Shown: positions 17,840 to 25,506 of the stretch, piece by piece
How the letters are laid out: the number at the start of each line of letters is the position of its first letter
How positions within the stretch are numbered: the first letter of the stretch is position 1
DNA from: Novosphingobium sp. SG919
Lineage (GTDB): Bacteria; Pseudomonadota; Alphaproteobacteria; Sphingomonadales; Sphingomonadaceae
Direction: 5' to 3'
NCBI RefSeq assembly: GCF_012932495.1
Contig: NZ_JABCNG010000003.1
Coordinates: 1-64,000 of the forward strand
DNA: 64,000 nt
Program-made: the position numbers and the translations under genes
The notes under the pieces: model-generated
What the model was told of the DNA's origin: nothing
What the model saw: only the letters and a program-made list of their open reading frames with translations
Database searches by the model: none

Positions 17840-18463
17840 TCAAGCCGATCTTAGCTGAAACCGCTCTCCGGCATAGATCCTGACCGCGTTGCCACGTTCA
17901 AGCTCCTGATGGACCTGCCATTGCGATCTGCGCGCATCGTCTTGGGCTTGCCCGCGCCACTCTTCCAGCATGATCGCCAGTTTCAGCCGCGCCAGCTTGC
18001 GGTTGGCGTGCTGGGACCGCTGCTCTTGCGCGGTGGCGACAAGGCCTGTCGGCCGGTGCGTTGCCCGCACCGCGCTGTCGGTCTTGTTGACATGCTGCCC
18101 ACCCGGCCCGCTGGCGCGCATGGCCTGATAATCGATATCCTCCTCTCTCAGATCGATCATCTCGTCGGGCTTGGGCGCCAATGACACACCGACGAACCAG
18201 TTGCGCCGCTTGTGCGTTGGGCGAAAGGGGCTGTTGCCGATCCACTGGTTGGTGCCGATGCGCTTGGCGGCAAAGGCCGACGCTGCCTCCCCCGCGAGGC
18301 GCAGCAAGATGGAGGCTGGCCGTTCCTCCGCCCCATCGAGCACTTCGCATTCCAGCCCCACGGCCTTGGCCTCCCGCGCAAAGGCACGTGCCAGGCCGGC
18401 CACCACCCAGCGGCACTCCTGCGGCCCCTTGCCCGCTGTGACATGCAGGATCACCTCGCTCAT
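17840..18463 (-). CDS. prfH: Peptide chain release factor homologue PrfH
   Basis: This 207-aa protein keeps the catalytic GGQ motif (ASGPGGQHVNKTDSAVR; GGQ at 121-123) that triggers peptidyl-tRNA hydrolysis. It lacks the stop-codon-reading domain of RF1/RF2, as expected for PrfH. The ATG at 18463 overlaps the stop of the upstream rtcB2 gene (ATGA). Family knowledge: PrfH is encoded with RtcB2 and releases peptides from ribosomes whose 16S rRNA was cut in the decoding centre (for example by colicin E3-like nucleases), after which the ligase re-seals the rRNA. Here the pair is followed by two further genes. A longer frame extends upstream of this start, but it lies over rtcB2 and has no family similarity. 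Confidence 0.92.
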   Translation of the reverse strand: MSEVILHVTAGKGPQECRWVVAGLARAFAREAKAVGLECEVLDGAEERPASILLRLAGEAASAFAAKRIGTNQWIGNSPFRPTHKRRNWFVGVSLAPKPDEMIDLREEDIDYQAMRASGPGGQHVNKTDSAVRATHRPTGLVATAQEQRSQHANRKLARLKLAIMLEEWRGQAQDDARRSQWQVHQELERGNAVRIYAGERFQLRSA

Positions 18464-19560
18464 GCTGCCCTCGTCTTGTAGCTGAGGAGAGGGCGCAGCT
18501 GGGCGATGACGCGGATCAGCCCTGCCAGCTCCAGATCGGCGATGACCATGCCAATGTCCTTGTACGCTTCGGGCGCCTCCTCGAAGATCAGGCGGCGGTC
18601 TTCGCAGATCACCTGGCTGCCCAGCGCAGTGCGCTGCAGATCCGCTACTTTGAAGCGGCGCGACAGGCGCGCGTGCGCATCCTTGCGGCTCCACTTGCGG
18701 CCCGCGCCATGGGCCAGCGAATGGAGCGCATGATCGGCGCCTTCCGCGACGGGTTCGACCAGATAGCTGAAATCGCCGCGCGAGCCTGGAATGGTCACCA
18801 ACCCGCGATCGGCGGGCGCCGCCCCCTTGCGGTGCAGCCAGCCGCCTTGATGCGGCGTGACGCTGTTGTGGCAGATGTCCAGCACGCGGCGCCCACCAAA
18901 CCCAAGGCTCTCGCAAAAGCGCCGGGCAATGACCTGGCGGTTGAGGATAGCCCATCCCAACGCGGCGTCGTGGTCGGCCAGATAGGCTTCCGCTTCGGGA
19001 CGACCGGCGGGGATGCCCTGGTGCGCATCAGCCTGGCGATGCGCCTGCAGGATGGCTTGGCCCAGCCCGCGCGATCCACTGTGGACCATCATCCACACGC
19101 GGTCCTGCCGCAGGCCCAATGCAGCAAAGCGGGCCTCGTCCACCACCGCTTCGACGCGCTGGAATTCGACGAAGTGATTGCCACCACCAATCGTGCCCAG
19201 CGCCGGACTGGCCAGATGCGGCGGGAGCCCGGCCTCGGCCAGAGCGGCCGCATGATCGCCGGCCCAAGGCGCGTCCAGCCCGTGCAACTTGCGCTCGACG
19301 GAACCAAGGCGAAACTTGCGCAAGGGGCAGTCCGTTTCCCACAGGGCCATGCCACAGCCGATGTCGCTGCCCACCAGATGCGGCCAGACGTGGCTTGGCG
19401 ACCAAAAGGCGGCGCCCACGGCAATGCCATTGCCGGCGTGCAGATCGGGCAGACCGACGATGCGCGCCATGCCGTCATAGCGCGCGCAAGCTGCCAGTTG
19501 ATCAAGCGCCAAGGGATCGAAACGCGATGGATCGCGGGCGATCAGGGCTATCGGGCTCAT
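18460..19560 (-). CDS. rtcB2: RtcB-family RNA ligase RtcB2, partner of PrfH
   Basis: This second RtcB paralogue (366 aa) is shorter than the 408-aa RtcB nearby. Metal ligands are conserved in LVGSDIGCGM (Asp66, Cys69), IGGGNHFVEF and MMVHSGSRGLG. The histidine for GMP attachment lies in LHSLAHGAGRKWSR. RtcB2 proteins are typically paired with PrfH and re-ligate rRNA cleaved in the decoding centre. It is the first gene of the operon rtcB2-prfH-HD hydrolase-dioxygenase. A weak sigma-54-like promoter lies about 30 bp upstream, so RtcR might control it too. The ATG start at 19560 has only a modest GGGTGG ribosome-binding site. Confidence 0.93.
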   Translation of the reverse strand: MSPIALIARDPSRFDPLALDQLAACARYDGMARIVGLPDLHAGNGIAVGAAFWSPSHVWPHLVGSDIGCGMALWETDCPLRKFRLGSVERKLHGLDAPWAGDHAAALAEAGLPPHLASPALGTIGGGNHFVEFQRVEAVVDEARFAALGLRQDRVWMMVHSGSRGLGQAILQAHRQADAHQGIPAGRPEAEAYLADHDAALGWAILNRQVIARRFCESLGFGGRRVLDICHNSVTPHQGGWLHRKGAAPADRGLVTIPGSRGDFSYLVEPVAEGADHALHSLAHGAGRKWSRKDAHARLSRRFKVADLQRTALGSQVICEDRRLIFEEAPEAYKDIGMVIADLELAGLIRVIAQLRPLLSYKTRAA

Positions 19561-19875
19561 TGCGCACCACCCTGGCCATGATTCTGGCCGGCAGGCAGAG
19601 CGCCAAGGATGGAGATGTCTGAAAAATCAGCGGCGTGATAGCCGCGAAAAGCAATCAGGCGAAACGTGTCGCCCGGGATAGAATTGCCCATGCAATCTGT
19701 TCCTGAACACAGGGAAGTAAGAAGTGGTTTGTGTTGCGGGCGGATGCTGCACGCATGGTCTTCTCCTTTCCTTGTTCAAAAACAGGCCGGTCTTGGCTGG
19801 GTGGGGCAATAGTTCAGATTGACCTTGTGGGCAAGCCGTCCAAAAAGTGTCGGCGATTTTGGTCCGAGGCGTTGT
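19561..19875. other. Intergenic region between divergent rtcB2 and phosphatase gene
   Basis: About 315 bp separate the rtcB2 start from the TTG start of the small phosphatase. Apart from the sigma-54-like element at 19591-19606, I see no conserved reading frame or strong hairpin here. Short frames on both strands lack family motifs. It presumably holds the two divergent promoters. Confidence 0.5.
19591..19606 (-). promoter_or_regulatory. Possible sigma-54 promoter before rtcB2
   Basis: The minus strand reads TTGGCGCTCTGCCTGC, with the required GG-N10-GC spacing and fair agreement with TGGCACGNNNNTTGCA. It shares the CTGC -12 variant with the stronger promoter of rtcB. Transcription would start near 19579, leaving a ~20-nt leader before rtcB2. 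Chance matches are possible. Confidence 0.35.
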
Positions 19876-20211
19876 TTGAAAACCATTCTGTTCATTTGCA
19901 GCCAGAACCGCCTGCGCAGCCCGACGGCCGAACAGGTGTTCGCCGAGTATCCAGGGTTGGAAGTGTCGTCGGCCGGCACCAACCAGGGCGCGGAAAACCC
20001 GCTGACCGCTGAACTGGTCTCATGGGCCGACATCATCGTGGTGATGGAAAAACAGCATCGCGCCAAGCTGCAACGGCGGTTCCGCGCGGCCTTGCGCGGG
20101 CAGCGAGTAATCTGCCTGGATATTCCGGACGATTATGCCTTCATGCAGCCGGAATTGGTGGAGCTGCTCAAGGCCCGTATGGCGCGGCATCTGCCGCCGG
20201 CATGGTCGTGA
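19876..20211 (+). CDS. Small low-molecular-weight protein-tyrosine-phosphatase-like protein
   Basis: The protein (~111 aa from the TTG at 19876) starts KTILFICSQNRLRSPTAE, the C-x5-R-S phosphate-binding loop of the LMW phosphatase family. VSSAGT, WADIIVVMEK and the DIPDDY segment with the general-acid aspartate follow. It is shorter than classical LMW-PTPs (~150 aa) and belongs to the ~108-aa subgroup annotated as protein tyrosine phosphatase. TTG 19876 is preferred because GAGGC precedes it and the protein then begins at the family N-terminus; a TTG at 19819 would add 19 unlikely residues. It stands alone, divergent from rtcB2. The substrate is unknown, and a link with the RNA-repair genes is only positional. 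Confidence 0.8.
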   Translation: MKTILFICSQNRLRSPTAEQVFAEYPGLEVSSAGTNQGAENPLTAELVSWADIIVVMEKQHRAKLQRRFRAALRGQRVICLDIPDDYAFMQPELVELLKARMARHLPPAWS

Positions 20212-20358
20212 ATCGATGGCGGCTTCGGACGCACGTGATTGGACTTGGCAAGGCCGGCTTTTGCGGCGGCCGTTGACCGCTTGTGCATGCCATTTACGAT
20301 TTGTCTAACCCGTCACCCGCCTGGGTCGGCGCCTTCCATCCACCAATTTGGGACGGCC

Positions 20359-20715
20359 TTATGTCCTGGATAGCCGTTCAATTCTATGTCGGCGCAAGAT
20401 TTCTGCAGAAAAATTCTCTACAATTACATCGAGTCCGGCTGCTGCATCCACGTCGTTTCCGCAAACAAACAGGTCAACTGCCGCTTCACCGGTTTCTGGC
20501 CAAGTGTGGATTGAAATGTGGGATTCCGCCAGCAGGGCGACTCCGGTTACGCCCATGCCCTCTCCAAAGGCGTGGACATGGACACTCAATACCTTGGCGC
20601 CTGCCGCCAAAGCCGCTTGGCGCAGCGTAGCCTCGACCAGTTCGAAGTCGCTCAGTCGCTTCCCTTGGCACAAGTCTGCGAGCAGATGGACACTGGTGCC
20701 GGGCAAATGCGCCAT
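20359..20715 (-). CDS. speD: S-adenosylmethionine decarboxylase proenzyme SpeD
   Basis: This 118-aa bacterial-type AdoMet decarboxylase makes decarboxylated AdoMet, the aminopropyl donor for spermidine synthesis. The self-cleavage site is visible in LLAESHISIHTWPE, with cleavage between Glu64 and Ser65; Ser65 becomes the pyruvoyl group. HVHAFGEGMGVTG is also conserved. The ATG at 20715 follows the stop of the amine-oxidase gene after one base, so it ends the polyamine/membrane operon. A start at 20745 would overlap the previous gene by 29 bp and is less likely. Its presence indicates that the operon's spermidine-synthase-like protein really uses decarboxylated AdoMet. Confidence 0.93.
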   Translation of the reverse strand: MAHLPGTSVHLLADLCQGKRLSDFELVEATLRQAALAAGAKVLSVHVHAFGEGMGVTGVALLAESHISIHTWPETGEAAVDLFVCGNDVDAAAGLDVIVENFSAEILRRHRIERLSRT

Positions 20716-20716
20716 G

Positions 20717-22327
20717 TCAGGCAAGACTTTCGAAAGGGTGAGCAAGGTGGGCCAGCGCAGCCTCCGCTGCGACGACGCCGCGGTAGTGCGCCTCCTCGAA
20801 CAACGAAAGACCGGACAGATCCGAGTGGGCGAAGAGAACGGGCGGTTTTGCGTCGATCGCAGCCCTGCGGGCCGGGTCGGACAAAAAGCCCGGTGTAGGG
20901 CTGATCATGGCATGGCCCCAGCGCCAGACGTCGATCCTGTCGATTGCGCCCATCAGATCGGGATTCATCGTCAGGAGATCATCCGCGATCAGCCGTTGCC
21001 ACGCTTGCAGCGTGCGCGTCATCATCAGCTTCCGCGCTTCGCTTGGAGCGGTCCTGGACAAGGGCAAATACCAAGTCAGCACGGTGGGGCCATTACCGCC
21101 ACTTGCCGACTGGTGCGTCGCGACGACATAACCGAGGCTGTCGCTGCCGGTCGAGACATTGTCCCACGCAAGGCTGACGCCTCGCCCCTTCGGATGCCGA
21201 TTGACGGTCACATTGGCCACGACCCAGGGCGCATAGCGAAAACGCCCTTCGCTGGCGTGTCCTGGGGCCACACGCGCGGCAACAAAATGCGGCATGGCGA
21301 CGATCGCGCAAGCCGCATTCCACCGGGTGGTGGACCCGGCATTGTGGTCAAAGGCATCGACCACGGCGTGGTCGCCGTGCTGCGCGATCGCACATACACT
21401 GTGGGCCGCGCGGACATGATCGGAGACGCCGTCACGCAGCAGCGAGACGAGACGCCCGTTCCCTTCGGGCCAAGTGAGCTCACGATCGCCGTCGTTGCCC
21501 GCAGCCCACCCGCGGCGCGCCGCGAAATAGTGCACGCCCGCCCATGCCGATACCTCTTCCGGTTCGGTCCCATAATCATCCCGGCAGCAGTAACGCAGGT
21601 AGGCCCGTAGCACGGGAGAGCTGTAGCCGCGCTGATCGAGCCACTGCGCAAACGAGAGTCGATCAAGCCCGGTGTAGGCGGGATCGACGCTCGAATAGGC
21701 GCGGGGGATGGCGAACGCAGGGCGCCCATCCGTGCCCACGGCATTGCGAAGCTGCGCCATTTCCTGCGCAAAACGATCGCGTTGGGCGGCATCTTCTCTC
21801 GTCAGTCCGCTGGACGGATACAACCCTTCTTGCCAGCTTCCCCGCCACAGCAGGCGCTCTTCAAGATCGGCGCAGAGTTGATAAGGATCGTAGAGCGGCG
21901 CGCCGCCTTCCTCGCCCACGATCATGCCGAACTCTTTCAGCATGCGCCGCAGGGCCACAGCTTCCTGATTCGGCACCGGTAGATAGTGGGCGCCAAGTGG
22001 ATAGGCGCTCACCGGGTTGCGGCCAGATCGCGCATTGCCGCCGACCTTGTCCTCAAGCTCCAGCAGCACGAAATCGTCGAAACCGGCGGCCTTGAGCCGC
22101 CAGGCAGCGGAGAGCCCAGCCACGCCCCCGCCGGCGATCAGGATCGCCGCCTGCTGTTCCGCCCCGTTTGCAGGTGGAAACTTGCCGTCGCGGACGAGGT
22201 GGCCGCGCCGCCAATCCGATCCGTCCAATGTGCCAGCCATGGGCGGCGTGGCGCAACTGCCCAGAGAAAGGGCGCCTGCTCCGGCGGCGCCAGCCCGAAG
22301 GACATCGCGCCGGGTGGCATCAGCCAT
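20717..22327 (-). CDS. Tat-exported FAD-dependent amine oxidase-like protein
   Basis: The N-terminus has a twin-arginine signal (TRRDVLRAGAAGAGALSLGSCA) that ends in a lipobox-like Cys. The mature part starts with the FAD-binding Rossmann motif AILIAGGGVAGLSAAWRL, and ELEDKVGGNARS is typical of the NAD(P)-binding amine-oxidase superfamily. It probably oxidises a polyamine or related amine in the periplasm or at the membrane; the substrate is inferred from its neighbours. The ATG at 22327 overlaps the stop of the SpeE-like gene by eight bases. ATG 22351 is an alternative but would precede the Tat signal by eight residues. The C-terminus (VLFAHSDLSGLSLFEEAHYRG) resembles the closing FAD-contacting segment of the family. 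Confidence 0.8.
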   Translation of the reverse strand: MADATRRDVLRAGAAGAGALSLGSCATPPMAGTLDGSDWRRGHLVRDGKFPPANGAEQQAAILIAGGGVAGLSAAWRLKAAGFDDFVLLELEDKVGGNARSGRNPVSAYPLGAHYLPVPNQEAVALRRMLKEFGMIVGEEGGAPLYDPYQLCADLEERLLWRGSWQEGLYPSSGLTREDAAQRDRFAQEMAQLRNAVGTDGRPAFAIPRAYSSVDPAYTGLDRLSFAQWLDQRGYSSPVLRAYLRYCCRDDYGTEPEEVSAWAGVHYFAARRGWAAGNDGDRELTWPEGNGRLVSLLRDGVSDHVRAAHSVCAIAQHGDHAVVDAFDHNAGSTTRWNAACAIVAMPHFVAARVAPGHASEGRFRYAPWVVANVTVNRHPKGRGVSLAWDNVSTGSDSLGYVVATHQSASGGNGPTVLTWYLPLSRTAPSEARKLMMTRTLQAWQRLIADDLLTMNPDLMGAIDRIDVWRWGHAMISPTPGFLSDPARRAAIDAKPPVLFAHSDLSGLSLFEEAHYRGVVAAEAALAHLAHPFESLA

Positions 22328-23870
22328 CGTAATGCCCCCATTCCTCGGCAAAGCTGCGCACCAGCGCCTGGTTGTCGAGGCGGTTCACAGGCGTAGGGCG
22401 GCGCGCCATATCCGGCGGGAAATCGAACATGGCCCGTTCGCTGGCCTGCGTCAGGAACCGAAGCCCAGCAGGAAGGGCCACAGCATCCCCCGGCCGGCTG
22501 TGTGCAGCCATGGTGAAGCCCCATTCGCCGAAGCTGGGAACATAGGCGTGGTAGCCGCGTGCCGATAGCCCAGCGGCTTCAAGCGTGCTTGCCACGGTCC
22601 AGTAAGAGCGTGGCGCCACGAGAGGCGACGTGCTCTGCACCGTGAGCACGCCGGCGGGGGCCAGCAGGCGTGCGACCTCGCGATAGAAACTCTCGGTATA
22701 GAGCTTGCCGAGCGAGAACTCGGTGGGATCGGGAAAGTCAATCAGGATTGCGTCATAGGGCCCGGCCGCCTTTCTGACCCAACGGAACGCATCGCCATTG
22801 ATCACCTGCATCTTCGGAGAGGACAGCGAATGCCGGTTGAGTTGTGCAAGCTGGGGTACATCCCGGAACAGGTGCGTCATTTCCGGGTCGAGATCGACCA
22901 GCGTCACCTTCGATACGCGCGGATCGCGCAGGACTTCACGTGCGGCGAGACCGTCGCCGCCGCCCAGGATCAGCACCTGCCGCGGATGGGCAACGCGGCC
23001 GAGCACGGGCCAGACCAGCGCCTCGTGATATCGGTATTCGTCGCGCGTCGAGAACTGCAGGTTGCCGTTGAGGTAGAGGCGCAGGTCCTCGCCCCGCCGC
23101 GTGATGGCGATGCGCTGGTACGGCGTCGAGCGGGCATAGATGACAGGCTCGCCATAGAACGCGACTTCCGACCAGCGCTGGATATGGTCGGCTGCAAACA
23201 GGCCGGCGACAAGCGATGCGAGCACGATGAGGGCCGCAACGAGATCGCGACCAATACTCTGTCGTGCGCGCAGGGCGATAAGCGAGGCGACCGCCACGCC
23301 GACATTGGCCAGACCGAACACAAAGCCGGTGCGGATCATGCCGAGCCAGGGCACCAGGACCAGCGGGAACAGCAACGAGGCAATGAGCGCCCCGATGTAG
23401 TCATAGGTCAGGACGTTCGACACGAGATCGCGAAAAGCGAAGCGATGGCGCAAGATGCGAATCAGCAACGGGATTTCCAAGCCGACAAGGATGCCGATCG
23501 CCAGCACCAGCGCATAGAGCGCGACCCGGAAATCCTCGACGATGGGGAAGAGCAGGAACAGCCCGGCGCCCGACCATCCTCCCAGCGCGGCGATCAGTAT
23601 CTCGACGCGGACGAACACTCCGATCTCGTTGTGCCGCACATGGCGCGACAGGTAACTGCCGATGCCCATGGCGAACAGATAGCTGCCGATCACGGTCGAG
23701 AACTGCGTGACGCTGTCGCCAAGCAGGTAGCTGGCGAGTGTCCCGGCGAGCAACTCGTAGATCAGGCCACAGGTAGCGACGACCAGGACCGATACCAGCA
23801 GGATGATCGCGAGGGATCCAGGAGCGTCCGGTTGGGCTCCGCCGTCATCCCCCGTAACAGGATCAACCAT
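22320..23870 (-). CDS. Membrane-anchored spermidine-synthase-like aminopropyltransferase
   Basis: This 516-aa protein has about seven hydrophobic segments in residues ~20-230, followed by a SpeE-type methyltransferase-fold domain (about 240-500). That domain contains VLILGGGDGLAAREVL (AdoMet-site glycine loop), LVDLDPEM (ribose-binding acid) and DAILIDFPDPTE, the aminopropyltransferase signature. It presumably transfers aminopropyl groups to a polyamine acceptor near the membrane. The ATG at 23870 (reading MVDPVTG) overlaps the DUF350 stop by eight bases, which decides the start over 23921. Membrane-fused SpeE proteins are common in operons with DUF350, DUF4178 and SpeD. The acceptor is unknown. 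Confidence 0.88.
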   Translation of the reverse strand: MVDPVTGDDGGAQPDAPGSLAIILLVSVLVVATCGLIYELLAGTLASYLLGDSVTQFSTVIGSYLFAMGIGSYLSRHVRHNEIGVFVRVEILIAALGGWSGAGLFLLFPIVEDFRVALYALVLAIGILVGLEIPLLIRILRHRFAFRDLVSNVLTYDYIGALIASLLFPLVLVPWLGMIRTGFVFGLANVGVAVASLIALRARQSIGRDLVAALIVLASLVAGLFAADHIQRWSEVAFYGEPVIYARSTPYQRIAITRRGEDLRLYLNGNLQFSTRDEYRYHEALVWPVLGRVAHPRQVLILGGGDGLAAREVLRDPRVSKVTLVDLDPEMTHLFRDVPQLAQLNRHSLSSPKMQVINGDAFRWVRKAAGPYDAILIDFPDPTEFSLGKLYTESFYREVARLLAPAGVLTVQSTSPLVAPRSYWTVASTLEAAGLSARGYHAYVPSFGEWGFTMAAHSRPGDAVALPAGLRFLTQASERAMFDFPPDMARRPTPVNRLDNQALVRSFAEEWGHYDG

Positions 23871-24072
23871 GCACGGCAGCAGCGATAATGTTGGAAATCC
23901 CGATGGCCACAGCCCCGGCAAGCAGCGCCACGGCCATGTTCTTGCGCTCGATGATCTCGCGCCACAGCTCGCCGGGCGTCAACTTGTCGACCAGCACGAA
24001 GCTCACGATGAATATGACGATGCCGAGCGCTGCATAAAGCACGGTTGCGAGGAAAACGTCGAGGGTCAGCAT
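23863..24072 (-). CDS. DUF350 small membrane protein
   Basis: This 69-aa protein has two hydrophobic segments: residues ~5-27 (VFLATVLYAALGIVIFIVSF) and ~45-66 (MAVALLAGAVAIGISNIIAA). Between them is the conserved DKLTPGELWREIIERKN, matching DUF350 (YjfL family). The function is unknown; it probably works as a membrane partner of the SPFH/SpeE-like system. It lies within the operon, 29 bp after the 47-aa membrane peptide gene and overlapping the SpeE-like gene by eight bases. The start at 24072 is the only ATG that gives a normal DUF350 N-terminus. Confidence 0.85.
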   Translation of the reverse strand: MLTLDVFLATVLYAALGIVIFIVSFVLVDKLTPGELWREIIERKNMAVALLAGAVAIGISNIIAAAVHG

Positions 24073-24101
24073 AGGCACAACTCCATCGTGCGAAAGGTGA
24101 A

Positions 24102-24245
24102 CTACTTGTGGGTGGGGCCCCGATAGCCGGTAGAGACAGGTCGTTCGTCGTCGGAGAAAGGCGACCAGGCGAACCACGTCGCGATGCCCGCCAGAATGAT
24201 CAGGAAGGCGCACCAGGCGGAGAAGAAGATCAGGCGCTTGCTCAT
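24102..24245 (-). CDS. 47-residue single-pass membrane peptide in the polyamine operon
   Basis: A short frame reads MSKRLIFFSAWCAFLIILAG and continues through IATWFAWSPF to a polar tail ending GPTHK. It has one transmembrane helix (about residues 5-27) and a short C-terminal tail. Its ATG at 24245 follows the DUF4178 stop after one base, the tight spacing seen throughout this operon. That, and the clean positive-inside membrane segment, are the evidence that it is real. No family is recognised. It may be a small subunit of the DUF350/SPFH membrane assembly. Confidence 0.7.
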   Translation of the reverse strand: MSKRLIFFSAWCAFLIILAGIATWFAWSPFSDDERPVSTGYRGPTHK

Positions 24246-24246
24246 C

Positions 24247-25506
24247 TCAATCCCGGTGCCTCCGCCACAGGATCAGGCAAGGCGCGCCGAACAGCAGGAT
24301 CGCAAAAATCCAGAACATGCCCCACGAATGCCCGCCGGTGCAGGCGTTAAACCACATGGATATGGAATCCGGCGCACTCCATGGGTGGTCGGGATCCGTC
24401 GCATTTGCCGGCGGGTCGGTTGGCCAGCCATGTGATCCGGTATCAACGTAAACATCGTAGCTACCGCGCGGAACGCCGGCAAACTGGGTCTCGCCATGAT
24501 GGCTGCCCTCGGTCCACGGACCGTCGCTGTCGGACCCGGTATAGTATTCCACGATGCCATAGGCATCGATCGACTGCTGTGTGCGGCGGTTGACCAGGCT
24601 GTAGTCGAGATCCACCCAGCGGTTGCTGAAGTCATTGCTGTCCGCCTGGATGGTGACGAACTGCCAGGGGCGCGTCACCTCGATCGTACCGATCTTGTGA
24701 GTCGCGGTAGCGGCGCCGACAACGACATCGAAGCGATTGTTGGCGCACAGGTGCGGCCGGCTCATCAGGTCCTGGACGATCCCGATCATGAGCAGCGCGC
24801 CCAGCGCCATCAGAAACATCATTGGCAGGTCGTTTTCGCCCGTGCCTGGGGCCTTGAAGAAGCCGTCCGGTATGGCCTTGAGGCCTGCCCTCGGCTTGTA
24901 GCGCTGCCGGACGGCGAATGCCTCCTCCACCTGGCGCCGGTCGACCGGGACGAGGTGTGTCCACGTAACCTCATCCGTGGCGGCTTCACGCGACAGGAAG
25001 CTGCTGCCGCGTGCGAAAGTCGCGCATTGCACGCGATCCCCTCGCGACACGCGCCAGTAGAATTCGCCCAGGACTGTCGTGGTTTCGACCGTCGCATCGT
25101 CATCGAGCTGGTAGGTCTTTCCCCGCCATTCGATCGAAGCCCCTGCGCCATCGGGCCGATGGAGCAGCATCGTGCCGAATTGCCATTCGCCATCGGCAAC
25201 GACCAACCAGCGGTATCCGGCGTAGGGATTGAAGAGAAGGTATTCCTGCCAGATCGCTCCCGGGCTCCGCCGGCGCAGTGCCCCGATCGCTTCCCACTCC
25301 ACATCGAATAAGGTGCCACGCGTGCCAAGTTCGATGGCAAAATTGGCGTTGGCGCGCTTGTAGGCGGTGATCAGCCGGACATCTTCGTGGGCGACGTCGA
25401 GAACCGATCCGCAATAGCGACATGCGAGGGTGACGGTGTAGCCGGCAGCCCGCACCTCGATCGAACCGCCACATGACGGACAAGTGACGGCTCGGGCCAG
25501 GGTCAT
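24247..25506 (-). CDS. DUF4178 protein with N-terminal zinc ribbon and two membrane segments
   Basis: This 419-aa protein starts with a zinc ribbon (CPSCGGSIEV...CRYCGSVLD, residues ~9-36). A DUF4178-type beta domain follows (~65-190; PYAGYRWLVVADGEWQF, YQLDDDATVETTTVLGEFYWRV). Hydrophobic segments lie near 228-248 and at the C-terminus (GMFWIFAILLFGAPCLILW), with a Cys-containing extracytoplasmic region between them. It overlaps the preceding DUF4178 gene by four bases (ATGA). The function is unknown. DUF4178 proteins recur beside SpeD/SpeE-like, DUF350 and SPFH genes, which suggests a membrane complex linked to polyamines. Confidence 0.85.
   Translation of the reverse strand: MTLARAVTCPSCGGSIEVRAAGYTVTLACRYCGSVLDVAHEDVRLITAYKRANANFAIELGTRGTLFDVEWEAIGALRRRSPGAIWQEYLLFNPYAGYRWLVVADGEWQFGTMLLHRPDGAGASIEWRGKTYQLDDDATVETTTVLGEFYWRVSRGDRVQCATFARGSSFLSREAATDEVTWTHLVPVDRRQVEEAFAVRQRYKPRAGLKAIPDGFFKAPGTGENDLPMMFLMALGALLMIGIVQDLMSRPHLCANNRFDVVVGAATATHKIGTIEVTRPWQFVTIQADSNDFSNRWVDLDYSLVNRRTQQSIDAYGIVEYYTGSDSDGPWTEGSHHGETQFAGVPRGSYDVYVDTGSHGWPTDPPANATDPDHPWSAPDSISMWFNACTGGHSWGMFWIFAILLFGAPCLILWRRHRD

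Noticed and set aside
17840..18955. A 371-aa frame covering prfH and extending upstream
   Set aside because: Only the last 207 residues show release-factor similarity; the upstream part lies over rtcB2 on the same strand. ATG 18463 (ATGA overlap) is the true start.
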